From Membranipora membranacea (Eukaryota; Bryozoa; Gymnolaemata; Cheilostomatida; Membraniporidae): DNA of 64,000 bases. Positions 1 to 11,500 of the stretch are shown here, piece by piece (position 1 is the stretch's first letter; every line of letters starts with the position of its first letter). The stretch is from the NCBI GenBank assembly GCA_914767715.1, contig OU612072.1, positions 15,562,001 through 15,626,000 of the forward strand, given 5' to 3'. The position numbers were made by a program, and so were the translations under genes. The notes below the pieces were generated by a model that was not told where the DNA came from, did no database searches, and saw only the letters and a program-made list of their open reading frames with translations.

Positions 1-564
1 CGACAAAAAGGCATACTTAGTCTGCACATAAATTGCAGAGCAAATGATCACTTTCTAGTTTTGTCTAGTTTCTAGATTGTCATAAAGGCATTATGTACAC
101 AATGGACTGACTGCTTTTATGCGCTCTGTTTCCTTGTTTCTTTTTTATCCCTATGTAATTCGACAACTTGTACCTAAGCAAACACGCCTCATTGTGTCCG
201 CTCAGGTTTGGTTATAATATGCAATGGTGTTATTTTGCAATTCATCGCATACCTCAGCAGTCTGACAATCAAGATGAGCCAGACTAAACTAGCTAGCTAT
301 TTGTACAATGAGCTACCTGCCCCAAGCTTTAATCAAGTATTTAAGTATAGTGCTGCTCAACTCAATAATCCACTTCTCAGGATAAGACTATTACTTTCTG
401 CAGCTTTCACTTTGAAAGCAGGAAATTGCAATAAGCCAATGAGAACAATTTACACAATTTGCTGCAGATTGCTATTAACCTGTTGCTAGCCTAATCACTA
501 ATGTAAACGAACAGGTTCTCTCAGGTGTCAATAATAGCTCTATTGTAATTACTGTAATTGTATC
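1..564. other. Upstream non-coding stretch
   Basis: I see no recognisable gene here. An open frame at 208-489 lacks a convincing start or similarity. An in-frame stop (535-537) lies just upstream of the ATG at 565, so the right end is probably promoter and 5' UTR of the death-domain gene. Confidence 0.5.
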
Positions 565-3500
565 ATGTCCAATCAAAGAATAGACGACTCAGTGAACAAA
601 CAGTATCGAAGCATGGAGCGTAAGTAGAAGTAAAACTTTCTCTCTCCTCAAGTTTCATTTTTTAACTGATTTCGGGCATTTTTGGGGCTGAAGTAACAGT
701 AAAAACCAGATATTTAGTAACTGTATGTAAATATGTACATTGTTGTGGCCAACTGGTTTCTTATTCTCTTGGTTGACTTCGTTGAAAGTTTTATGTTTGC
801 TTGTCAACCTAAATTTTAGTAAGTGTTAGCGCATTAGTAATGTATAAGCCATTAATTATCGTGAGGGCTATTGTAAATTATTGAATGGCATTGTTCGTTG
901 AAACCAGCTAGATGCGTATACATGGTTTTCACTTTTAGTTTGGTTGGATTACAAATATTTAAGTCAAACAGGACCAGATTACTAATTTTGGTGAAGTCGG
1001 TCAGATAGATAGATTGCATAAAAGCTGGTTGTGTGTTGAAACATTTTGCCATTTCTCTATTTGCTCGTTTTAGGGGAACAATATAGCATTATTAATGTCA
1101 ATTACTGTTATTCAAGTTTTAAGATAAGATTTGCAAAACTATCTGAGATATACAATGATTTTAACTGATCCGGGTAACAACAAGTAGACATTTGTAAATG
1201 CCAGGACACCATTTCTAAAAGATAAAAACTAATCATTATGACTTGCAAGTAGGACTATATGCTTGACTTTAGTCAGTTCAACACACTGACAGTATAGATT
1301 TTTGTCAAGCATTCTTTGATTACAAGCTTTTATGCCATCTGACTTCCTTCCTTAGTTCTTAGAATCGAGTCATCATGCAGCCATTAATGTTTTAATTGTT
1401 TTAACGTTTTGTGTCTAGTGACCTTAGCAAAACATGAGCAACAACGGGATGACACCACCACATAGGGTCTCTTATCAGCAAGAATGTGAAATTTAAGATG
1501 TTCAAATTGATATATGTGCTGTCAAAATCCGGTGTTATCCCATGTAATTGCGTCTAATGAACGACCTTAGCAAAGCATGAGCTTCAATGAGCAGATAATT
1601 CTTATGTCTCTTATCACCGTGGAAGTCAGATAAAGTTTGACTGTCATATTTGTTAAAATCCCATGATATCCACTGTATTTGCGACAAATGACCTGAGCAG
1701 AGACTTCTTGGGTCTTTAGTCAGCTTGAGTAAGAGGTGGCTCAGTTGGTTAGAGCCCTGTTCCGTCATCATGCAAATATTGAAGGTCGTGGGTTTGAATC
1801 CCCCGGCACTCCATCGACTATTAGGGTTTGGTCGGCCACCAGGTGTGTTCCGACCTGCCTGCAAACAGAGAGCAGCCTGGCCCAGAAATTGCAGCCTTGC
1901 CACAAAGGGAACCAAAATTTCGCCATCCGTGTTTCGGGATGTGGCGTGTGATAAGACACCTAATTTATTTCAATTTTTTATTTTTATTTGTATTGGATTT
2001 GTAGTGGCACCAGGACAGAAAGTGCGGCCTGAGCCCGCAGTGCTCACGGATAATAGCCTACATACACTAGCCAAAGAAATAGACTCGGATCTACGCTTCA
2101 TCATGTTACTGTGCATACCCACCACCCGCATTATACAGATGAAGGATGATGCAGGTAATTTGTCTTTAAACAACATTTACATTGACCAATAGTAGCCGAC
2201 AAGGCTAGACCAATAGGCCTTGGAAAACCAAGTTGGCGTCAGATTCTATCAGTAATTTAATGATTTCTTTATGGGTGTTGTATACCTTACTTGTCTGCCG
2301 TAAGTCGCAATCTGGCAAAATGGTTAAGAAGATTGTGAGGAGCATACTTAAAGCCAATAGTTCCCTCTATATGTAAATTTTAGGATGGTCAAAAGTCAGA
2401 GGTTCAATATGATTGCTGGTTATATGAGAAAAAACAATTTTTTTTTTCTTGTTATCATTGTATATTGTTGATTGAAACATAAAAGCCCATATTTCTTCGC
2501 AATTTGGTACTCTAGCTGTCACAAATAATAGTTGACCATCCGTTTTTCTAGCTTGAAAAACACAATCTTTCCATAATTGGTGGCAACAGCCCTCGATACA
2601 ATTGTGATTTTGATGAACCAATTCATGAACCGTTCATCAGATATGCCAACAATAGAACCAATTTGTAGCAAGATGTCACAGTGTATGAATGTTATAGAGA
2701 TAAAATCTATGTCCATATATAATAATTCTTCTTCTTAACGAACTTGTCATATTTGGAGACCTTCCTCTGTGATATGTTATGTTGCACGTATTACAGAGAA
2801 CAACGGATGGCCTCCTAGTCTGTTCACTCATACAATGCTGCTGGAATGGAAGGCAGCAAGAGCGCTAGCTAAAGACAAAGATAAGGTAAGACAACTCAAA
2901 TTCTTGTCACAGTCGATGACACCTTGGATCAAAGAGGGTGGGAAGGGGGAGGTAAGAGGTATACCCCCTCGTTCCCACCCTCGCTGCTTAGATGTAGTAG
3001 GGAGTCAGAGAGTAGCCTAAGGTCAAGGTCTGAAGTTACCCACCAAGCATTCAGGCTACAGCGTATATTAGCTTAGAGTTATAATCTACCCTAGACAATT
3101 AAATAGTAGCCAGATTTAGTTTGGCTAGAAAGACGATGACCCAATTTTTAACTAGCACTAATTTTCATTAGCTTAGGTGGAAGTTCATAAATGAAGTTTG
3201 GGTAAAGATGAGTAAATGTAAGGTAGTCTTTAATTTAACTGTTTCAAGCATTGTGCATACTAATGGACTTTCTTTCTGTGTAATTTCTACTCCTCCTGAT
3301 TCCAGTTTTCTTAGTATTTTACTGAAGTTAGGACTAATTTACATCGAAATGAAAACTTTTTGTGCTTGTAGTTAAGTAAAAGTTGTTAACCTGATACCCT
3401 CTAGGTTAAACAGTTATAGATTATAAGTAAACAAAAGGGTGACTTAGTTCACATTCTCTCAGGTTATTGAGTGTTGTTGAAGCTTGATTAAGTATTGTAG

Positions 3501-4136
3501 CTATTCCAATGATATCCTAAATTCAATCATGCCCTGGGTGGCCAAAGTTTTTAATATTAATTCACATCCAGTTATTCTCTATAGTTTTGTGTAAAGACAT
3601 CTCGTAACTCGAAGAATAAGAGTTCACTGTTTGGCCACATATGTCCAGGGGCACCCTGGACGCATTTTGTGACAGTGACCAGCGGGTCCTTTCATGTTTC
3701 TTACCGCAGAATCTCATGATAATATAAATTGAAAATCGTTATCAAAATTGAGGGGGTGGATATTATTAGCAAGTTGGGCCAAATTCTTTAATTTCATCAA
3801 TATATCATGCTCCATGGCTAGGCTATCGCGAGCGCAGATATGAACTCAGTATGATTTCTATTAGAAGAAAAAATGCTGCCAATTTCATCCAGGTTTTTTT
3901 GGCTTACACCTTATTCACACCTACAGGGCTCAATAAACCAGGCTAAGAGCCAAAGTCCAAGTTGCGGCTTCAGATATATTTGAATGAGTAAATAACTATG
4001 GTAATTATTTCGATTATTACAGGTTCAAGATTTAGAAAAGGCATTAAGAGAGGTTGGCAAGCATGAAGTTGCCGACGTTTTCATTGACAGACATCGTCAG
4101 AACATCGATATCACTCCTGATGCATTCCAGGCTTAG
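565..4136 (+). CDS. Small death-domain protein, 4 coding exons
   Basis: Coding exons are 565-619, 2005-2154, 2797-2885 and 4023-4136. Phases match at each junction and the frame closes at TAG, giving 135 residues. The start ATG has an in-frame stop upstream. Residues from about 36 to 124 read as a death domain: helix 1 with LHTLAKEIDSDLR, a following LCIP/IIQMKDD segment, the typical LLEWKAAR helix with its central Trp, and the final LEKALREVGKHEVADVF helix. Death domains form homotypic complexes in apoptotic and innate immune signalling. Here there is no second domain, no signal peptide and no membrane segment, so the protein may act as an adaptor or competitor of other death-domain proteins. 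The N-terminal 30 residues are polar and unremarkable. A tRNA-derived SINE sits in intron 1, about 45 bases before exon 2. Missed upstream exons carrying another domain cannot be excluded. I do not assign a named orthologue. Confidence 0.75.
1419..1700. repeat. Diverged tandem repeat, period about 140 bp
   Basis: The phrase ACCTTAGCAAARCATGAGC occurs at about 1420 and 1562, and a degenerate start (GACCTGAGCAGAGAC) at about 1690. Other shared blocks are GTCTCTTATCA and AAAATCC..GTTATCC/GATATCC. It lies in intron 1 of the death-domain gene. Confidence 0.55.
1726..1960 (+). mobile_element. tRNA-derived SINE, family A copy 1
   Basis: A pol III box A-like segment (TGGCTCAGTTGGTTAGAGC, 1737-1755) is followed by a box B-like segment (GGTCGTGGGTTTGAATCCC, 1784-1802) and then a non-tRNA body ending near GATGTGGCG. 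The copy at 23160-23335 on the other strand shares box A, box B, a CCATYGACTAYTAGG block and the GATGTGGCG tail, which supports a dispersed SINE family rather than a single tRNA gene. Open frames over this segment are incidental. Confidence 0.8.
2935..2983. repeat. GAGGGTGGG hairpin
   Basis: GAGGGTGGGAA and its complement TTCCCACCCTC enclose a second internal complementarity (GGGGGAGGTA with TACCCCCTC). It lies in intron 3 of the death-domain gene and resembles the GGGAGGGT hairpins near 4430, 4936, 5160 and 44911. Confidence 0.6.
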
Positions 4137-4421
4137 ACAAATCAAAAAGACATCACAACATTCCGTCTATTCGATAACCATAATGCTATCATATTACAAG
4201 GAAATGCAACTCCTGCACACTGATAATAACAACGATGTTCTTTTTTACCTCATACACACCTAGATGGACTGTTTGACCACATGAGGGCGGTGGGGGTGGT
4301 ACCCACTGAGGTCGAACCTTCATATTTTTTTAGATCCTAAAGCTAAAATGCACCTGATATTGATGCTGTTTTGTCCAAACAAGCTAGTTTTGTCTTCCAC
4401 TCATAGATATTATTTTACTAG

Positions 4422-4466
4422 CTCACATCAGGGAGGGCGCGGTGTCTCACCCTCCCTCCTCACATC
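4422..4466. mobile_element. GGGAGGGT hairpin with 8-bp direct repeats
   Basis: The hairpin (GGGAGGG ... CCCTCCC) lies between two copies of CTCACATC at 4422-4429 and 4459-4466. The direct repeats look like a target-site duplication, so the hairpin is probably an inserted element. Confidence 0.6.
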
Positions 4467-4935
4467 GCTATGTCGCTCAATGGCAGATTTGGGTTGTCCA
4501 TGCACAACCATGTCCTCTGTTTTCACGCTATGCAAAAAGCTCTTTCATAGAAGAATCTCTTGATCGTACACCTATTAATTTTTTCAGTTTGTTTTAAATG
4601 TATTGTTATAAAAGAATACACCTACCATGCAATACTTGCTCTAACTAACCTTTAGTTGATCAAACTATTAACTGATGCAAAACTGAGGATTTTTATTGCG
4701 ATTCAAGATAAATAATGCGAGCATAATGGAAAAACTATTCGTAAAGAAACAAAAGGCATGATAACTTGAAAACATACACATTATGTTCAGACGTTTCACT
4801 TTCACACTTATATAATATAATTACAAGGGTGGAGTAAAGTAGCCCCTCCCATTTATAAAGACTCAGGCTTTTTTTGTGACCGTGACGGGATAACTCCAAA
4901 TTAGTATGAAGGCAAATAATTTATCCACTGTATTC

Positions 4936-4966
4936 AGGGAGGGTCGGAGGATGTCCCACCCTCCCT
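4936..4966. repeat. GGGAGGGT hairpin
   Basis: AGGGAGGGT and ACCCTCCCT arms are separated by about 13 bases. Flanking similarity is limited to TGTATT on both sides. Same short family as 4422-4466 and 5146-5199. Confidence 0.5.
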
Positions 4967-5019
4967 ATTGTATTTGAAGTGAGCATGCGGTTGATAATTT
5001 GACTACATCATTCAATAAT

Positions 5020-5358
5020 TCAAACAAACTTTTGGCAAAAAGCAATGGAGTCCCATAGATTGGTGTGTAGAAAAAAAACAGAAAGAAGTAAAGAAGCCAA
5101 TAATATTGCAATATAGAATTCTCTGAATCGAAACAAGGCCATGAAACTGACATCAATGAGGGTGGGAGTATACCCCACCCTCCCTACTGACATCAATGAC
5201 CGTTGGCTGACTTTAAACACAAGTGAGCTGTGGCTTCTGAGCATTGAGTTATCAGCAGTTTGAGAATATATGTGGATCATTTCAGCGTCGCCACGATTGA
5301 GCCTTCTCAAGAAAAATTCTCTGAACAAAGTTCTGTCAACCTGCTCAAAATCTGACAT
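5020..5358 (-). pseudogene. Unrecognised ORF interrupted by a hairpin insertion
   Basis: An ATG-started minus-strand frame begins MSDFEQVDRTLFREFF and looks coding-like for about 55 codons, with an acidic N-terminus and mixed helix composition. It is then crossed by a 26-base hairpin flanked by 14-base direct repeats. Insert plus duplicated target adds 40 bases and changes the frame. The two frames after the insertion both contain hydrophobic stretches. It lies only 145 bases beyond the TACC stop on the same strand, so it could equally be 3' UTR. I do not recognise it and doubt that it is expressed as a protein. Confidence 0.25.
5146..5199. mobile_element. GGGAGGGT hairpin with 14-bp target duplication
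   Basis: Two identical copies of ACTGACATCAATGA (5146-5159 and 5186-5199) directly flank a 26-base hairpin whose arms are GGGTGGG and CCACCCTCCC. This is the clearest evidence in the window that this hairpin type inserts and duplicates its target. Confidence 0.7.
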
Positions 5359-5503
5359 GCTGCAGACTTATATGATGAAAACCGGCAGCGGAATCTCGTA
5401 TTCTGGCTGAGCATGCGGACGAGTACCTCCCCTTGCACTACTGGTATGGTACCGCAGTCTGAAACTTCTCCAAAGTGAGTGTTGGGAGGAAATCATGAAG
5501 ATT

Positions 5504-8500
5504 CTATGAGCTTCCTTTGATCTGTATGAGGTTGTCGCATATCTTAGTTAACTCATCGCATTCATCATTCTGTAAAAATGAATACAGAAATAAAGATAAA
5601 GCATTTTATTAAGCTGAATTTGGAGTTGTCCTCCTTAACAATCATTTGACAAAGCCGGCATAGCTGAATCATCGAAATCAATTAATAACGGGATAAGCGC
5701 TGCCTGCATTCAAAACACTAGTGATAGCTTGCAAATCAACAGTGATAGAGTCAAGTTTCTTTGCTGACTTTAATAAGATTTTCTTGATTTCTTAGATGAC
5801 ATGACTTCAAGTTTCTACATTTCAGTTTAGAGTACTGACTCAACAAAATGCTTTCACTATTCTGAGGCGCAATGACTTTAGGATGCAAGATTAGCATGAC
5901 TATATCTGATCATGAGAGTTAATCGATCTAAAACCTTGTGCGGGCCCATCCTAATTATAGTGTTTGACATAGGGACGGCACATCAAATTCTGTTTGCGCC
6001 TATCGCCGTGTTCTTGAAAGGAGAAATGAGACAAACCTTTTGAGCTAATTGTTGCTGTAGACTGTTGACAGACAGTTCAGCTTTACGTTTAGCCATAGTT
6101 AGTTTGGTGAGTTCTCCCTGTTTATCACCCTTGAGTCGTTCCATCTCTGTCATGTGATCGGATAACTTTGACTGATATTCGGACTTAAGATTCTGAAAAT
6201 AAAAAAAAGGCCAATTTAGTCTGGTATTCAAAATCTTTTAATTAAAGTATCAAGTAATTCAATTTTCTGGAATCCTCAGGGTGGTCAGATCTATCTAGGC
6301 TTAGCCCTATAGTTAAAAGTTCTTAGTTCCTCGTTGGAACAATGAACTGAAGAGTGTCTTGACAATCTTTGTTGGTGGAAGGGGGGAGGGGGAAACAAAA
6401 CTCTTCCACCATGTGGCTGGTAAGTGCTCTCAAGTTCATTTTAGGAGAATCAAGCAGGGCTTAGCTCCCTTTCATATATTGGTCTGATTTCAGACTTCGA
6501 ATTGAGTTCTTCATGTGTAAATTTCTGTCGAAGGTCGCGGTTTCTATCAGTCACAGGAAAGAATAGATAAGTGCAAATATACACATTTATACGCTTACTA
6601 GCTCAATTTGATAGATAGTTTTTGAAAGTCTCTGTCTTTTATCGTGTTATATATTCGCATTGACAATGAGAACCCTGGAAGATGCTTAGATGGTCACCTG
6701 GACTTAAAGTTGTACTCACCTCGAACTGATTGAATGAAGACTTGATTTCTGAGTTTTTCTCTTGTAGCTGCTGTTGGAGACTGGCTTCATTCTGTTTGAG
6801 ATGGATTACAGACTCTCGTATCTTATCATATCTGAATGATAAATTTTACAAGATAATAAGATTTAGAAGTAATTTAAGATAATAGCTATAAAAAGAATGG
6901 GACATTTCCCTGGTAAACCTTACCTAACACTAGCGTTGAATTGGGCAGACCAAATGTTTTCAAGAGATTCTCTATGCTGCAGCTATGAAAAGTAATTTTG
7001 AGCAAAAAATTAGCGATGTTAATTAACTGGATGTGATGAGGTATCCAGATGCAGCGACACCAGACAGTCAACATTGACGAACTACACAGAGTGGTAGCCA
7101 TGTTTACGATAACAATGATGTCTATGATGTCAAAGAGAATACACGACATATCTACCTTCTATGTAGGTCTGAAAACGATATATCTATTTTCTGGAAGTCT
7201 TCAGCGGCTGTATCCCTCTCTGATTTGATTCTACTCAACTCATCTTCTGAGACGTTAGCTAGTTTTTCCTGAAAACAATAGTTAAAGCCTACTGTGTATG
7301 ATCACTGTATTATGATGGGAGGGGGGGGGGGAATCAACCCATCACTGCTTCAAATACAATGTATATATTGCGTGTGCGCTTTTATCAGGTTTACCACTAC
7401 TTGACTCTTATGTATTGGTAGCCATATTTCGTATACCCTGGAGTATTCAGTATTAGCTGTTCAGCTAGTTCAAGTTGTTGGTTAGTACCAGATTTCAGGA
7501 GTAAAGATAAGCTTGCGATCAATTTTACCATTTCAAGTTTGGCATGCTCTTACTCCCACAAACACTTCACTCCTCTAGGGCAAGTTACAGTTGCGATACC
7601 ACAACACATTTCCAGCGCGATTCATCATGAGGCAGGGCAACCATCAGTCACAATAAGAAAGTTCAGAACTTTAGGTACACACTTACCTTTTCACTGAGTA
7701 AATCATCGAGAGTTTTAGCGTACTTAGACGTGTTCTCCTCAGCGAGGCGGAGCTTCTCCTGTAGCTGAGAGAGAAGGTCCTCCTGACTCCTTAACTCACC
7801 TCCTGTGCTCTGGAGCTAAGAAATCAGAACATCAGAGTATAAACAAGATTGTCCGTAATATTGTATAACAATGTCAGATTATTCAAGAATTTTATCACCG
7901 ATTTGATCTTCACTTGTGTCAAAATACATGTTGGGTATGTAGCATGAAAAGCGGTCCATTGTATTATATTACAAGGTCTCTTTACTCCAACTTTTAAACT
8001 TTTTAAGACAATTTAAAACAATCTTCAACTGTGTTCAAACAAATGTTGGAGATGAAAACGAGTTAAAAAAAGAGTTGATTAAGAAGGCAATCTGCACTAA
8101 CCAACTGATCCTAGGTGGTAAGCTTACTTTGAGTGGTTTTGGTAAAAAAATGATGAGATAACTTGGCTGCACAGTGTAGGGCCATGGTCAATTATTGCTG
8201 AAGAAGAACATTTTCTAGATGACTGACAATCAAACAGACAGGTGTTGCAGTTACCACTGCACAACATACAGATCTTCAGCTAGGAATCATTCACTAGTAC
8301 TACTTTCTCAATGAGGGACACAGCAACATGAAGCCACCACCCCACTCAATCCACTACGTTCAGCTCTCAGTGCATTAACTAGGTACTACTATTGGAGCAT
8401 TTTCAATTGATCAATCCAGACCACGATCTGCTTGGGTGTGATTTCTTCTTTTATATTTGGTGCGAAAGACACTAAATATTACACAATCCTACATTTCTCC

Positions 8501-11500
8501 TACATACACTGAGTCAGTATGATAAAACCTATGTATTTCCTAATTTGTCATCCCCCTCCCCCCAATATTTACCAGGAGATGATAGACCAATGGACTGACA
8601 GGCTGATATAACCCACCTTACGATCCCACTCTCTATCTTTAGCCAGAAGTTGAGCTTCATAGTCTAACTTCATCTGCTGTATAATCTGATCTTTGTCCTC
8701 CATGTCATTTTGTGAGAACACCAGAGGCTATCAAATAAAGAACAGTGCATCATATAACGCGTCATATCGGTGAGGGCGTAGTCTGGGGCTGACGTGATGC
8801 TAGCTAGCACTAAGATACATTAGCTTAGGTAGGAAATTATACAATTAAGTAATGAGATTGAATATATCATGGAGTTAGTAAATTCTCGTGAGTCAATGAT
8901 ATTTCAAGTCTGCCGAAGGTTTCCTCATGAAAGTATTCAACTTTACTTTCCTCTATGGTAGGAAATACGACAACTCGCTTGTGAGGATTTGTAGTTTAAA
9001 AGGGTCAAAAGTTATCGTCATTCAATAGTTACAAATATATACTGCTTCACTACATGACATGATTTGTTAACACAGGATGGGTTGAGACTCAAAGTCTACC
9101 ACGACTGATGGGTTCATTACATAGAGTGGATACTCCCTACCATAGCTGACATGTCACACACATCAGCATTTCACAACATACGCAATCAGGTGAGGATGAC
9201 AACAACCACTTTCAAAGACTTGGTCAAAAATGCTATACAAGGTTTTGAAACAACGATGAATGTCTGACATTTGGAGTGCCGCCTGATCCTATCGGACACT
9301 ATAAAAATCACCATATAAATCACCACAAATGATTCACAGCATATACTGAGCTATATCCAGGCCTAATTAAAACTTGCACAGTTCTGGGTTTACAACATCT
9401 TCCTAACTTTGTCCGGTCCGCACGCACGACAACCAACTGACATCGAAATTCAGAACGTACCTTTTCCAATAAGTCCACCATTTGTGATAAGCAGATGATA
9501 TCACAGCCATATAGGAATCAGAAATCCTAGATTCAAAAGGCAGTAGCAGTAGCAGTAGAATCGGCAGCAATCATTAAACTAGCACACAATAATACAGTCA
9601 GTAGTATGACTCATTCATTGAGGTACCAACATCAATAATGATGAATAATTACACTCCCGCTGCCTCTTGCCAGCAAAATGATTAAATCACCATTTCCTCT
9701 GGTCCCAATAGAATATAATAAACTATAGTAGCAACGCTAAAGTGAAATACTAATGTACAGTCAGCATAATATTAATATGGGCAAGCAGGTCCCTTAACAA
9801 TTAGATAACATTGTAACTGTAACATTACAAAATGAACTTATGCGTTGTGTGTGTGTTTGTGCTTCCCATATATAAAGCATAAGGCAGCATTTATTGAGCT
9901 TCAATCATTGGTTTTGTAGTATCGATACAGAAGAGTTAGCAACTGGGTAAAAGGGAACTACTATTGATTTTATGTTTGAATAATTATTGCGCTGTATTGT
10001 GTATGTCTAGGTCAGCTTGGCTGTCAAGTACAGTCAATGCCTTACTCAGCTCATGAGTTCGCGAAAAGTATTTATTTGTAGTTGTCCCCCTTTCACTTGC
10101 ATTGAGTGGGCCAACATTGCATGCCTTTAAAACAAGTATGACGTTACTGAATTCTCTCTAAAGGTGATATTATATTTTATGGAACGATATCATTTACACT
10201 CCAATTATTGAGTGTGCAGACGATGCATTTTTATTGTCTATAATTCCAAAACCTTGAAAACGCAATTAAAACTATTGAATGTATGCTCGTTTTTTTTAAA
10301 CGCCTAAGAGGCAGCGTATTCAGATTTCTATCCTCAACGAACACCACTTAAGCAGTGAAATTATTTACCCACTCTTTACAAGACTCCTTCATGCATCAAC
10401 ATCATCAACAAACAAAAACCTAAAACTACCATCATTAGCAAAGCAAATAATACTGGCATGAGAATTAAAAACCGACAACAAGTCAGGGAACAACCTGTGT
10501 TGAATGATATATCGACTGTAGTGAATTAAAATTGAATTATTAATGAAAGTAAATACTAAATATCCGTCAGCACTTGAAACACTTGAAGTAATATTGATAG
10601 ACACGCAAGCATGCCGGCTGCCAAATCAGCTAGCAACCAAACAATCGGCTATTTATAGATAACCTTTCTGTGGTAAAGCATAAAACTCAACTCATTAAAT
10701 ACTTGTTATGTAAACCTACGTATCAGCAATGCCATTTTAGGCCTACCTTGCTAAACCTACTTCTTTGAAATGAAATTCCAGGCCTTATCCCTAAATTAAG
10801 AGCTCAACTGCATATTTTGAAAGTAAGCAAAGGGCACAAATGAAAAAAAAAAGGGATCAGCATTAGTACAATCAATTAACTGACTGAATGAATTCTTTTC
10901 GCATGGAAGAGTAAAAATGACCTGAATCATTTCGCCCTTGACTGACCCGCAGACCAATTGAGAACGCAACGTGGACTGGCTGTTAGAGGCGGAGACCAAG
11001 GCCATTCTCCGAGTCTAATTAGACTGATCAACCAATGGTCTTGCCTGTCACTACACATGATTAATCCCTGTGCACCCCCTTCGCTGCACTCCACTTTAAA
11101 TCAAAATCTGGATTAGCCATATTAAGGAACACTGTGAAATGCTTGGATAACTTCAAGAGAACAAGAAAACCCAGACCCGAGTGATGCGACACCTGTGTCT
11201 TAAGAGGCCCAACCGATTCCTCACAACAGGCAAAACAAGATAAAAGTTCTAGTTTTATAATGAAAACCGAAACAACAACAGAATGTTCAAACGTGACATC
11301 TGTCTCAAGGCAAACTATTTTAACGAATTGCTAACAAAGCTGCACATCACGCTAAATCTGAACACCAACAGACCAGATGTTTTCAACAACAAACCCAACC
11401 ACCCAACCAATCAAACATCACAGAGCCCAGATGCTATTCAAAATTTTTACAAGCTTAGACTAAGTATCTTACCCCTGTTTTATTGTTGACAGACGGGGAG

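Larger units (their letters stand above)
4137..5503. other. Convergent intergenic region with hairpin insertions
   Basis: This stretch lies between the stop of the death-domain gene and the stop of the minus-strand TACC gene, so it should hold both 3' UTRs. It contains three GGGAGGGT/ACCCTCCC hairpins (4430-4458, 4936-4966, 5160-5185) and one interrupted minus-strand open frame (5358-5020). I see no other gene. Confidence 0.6.

Noticed and set aside
1535-2192. Overlapping open frames on both strands around the SINE
   Set aside because: They run through tRNA-like boxes and the SINE body. The real exon at 2005-2154 uses a different boundary.
7320-7332. G-run as a G-quadruplex or regulatory site
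   Set aside because: A simple homopolymer in an intron. Similar C runs near 55280 and 58745 suggest microsatellite slippage.
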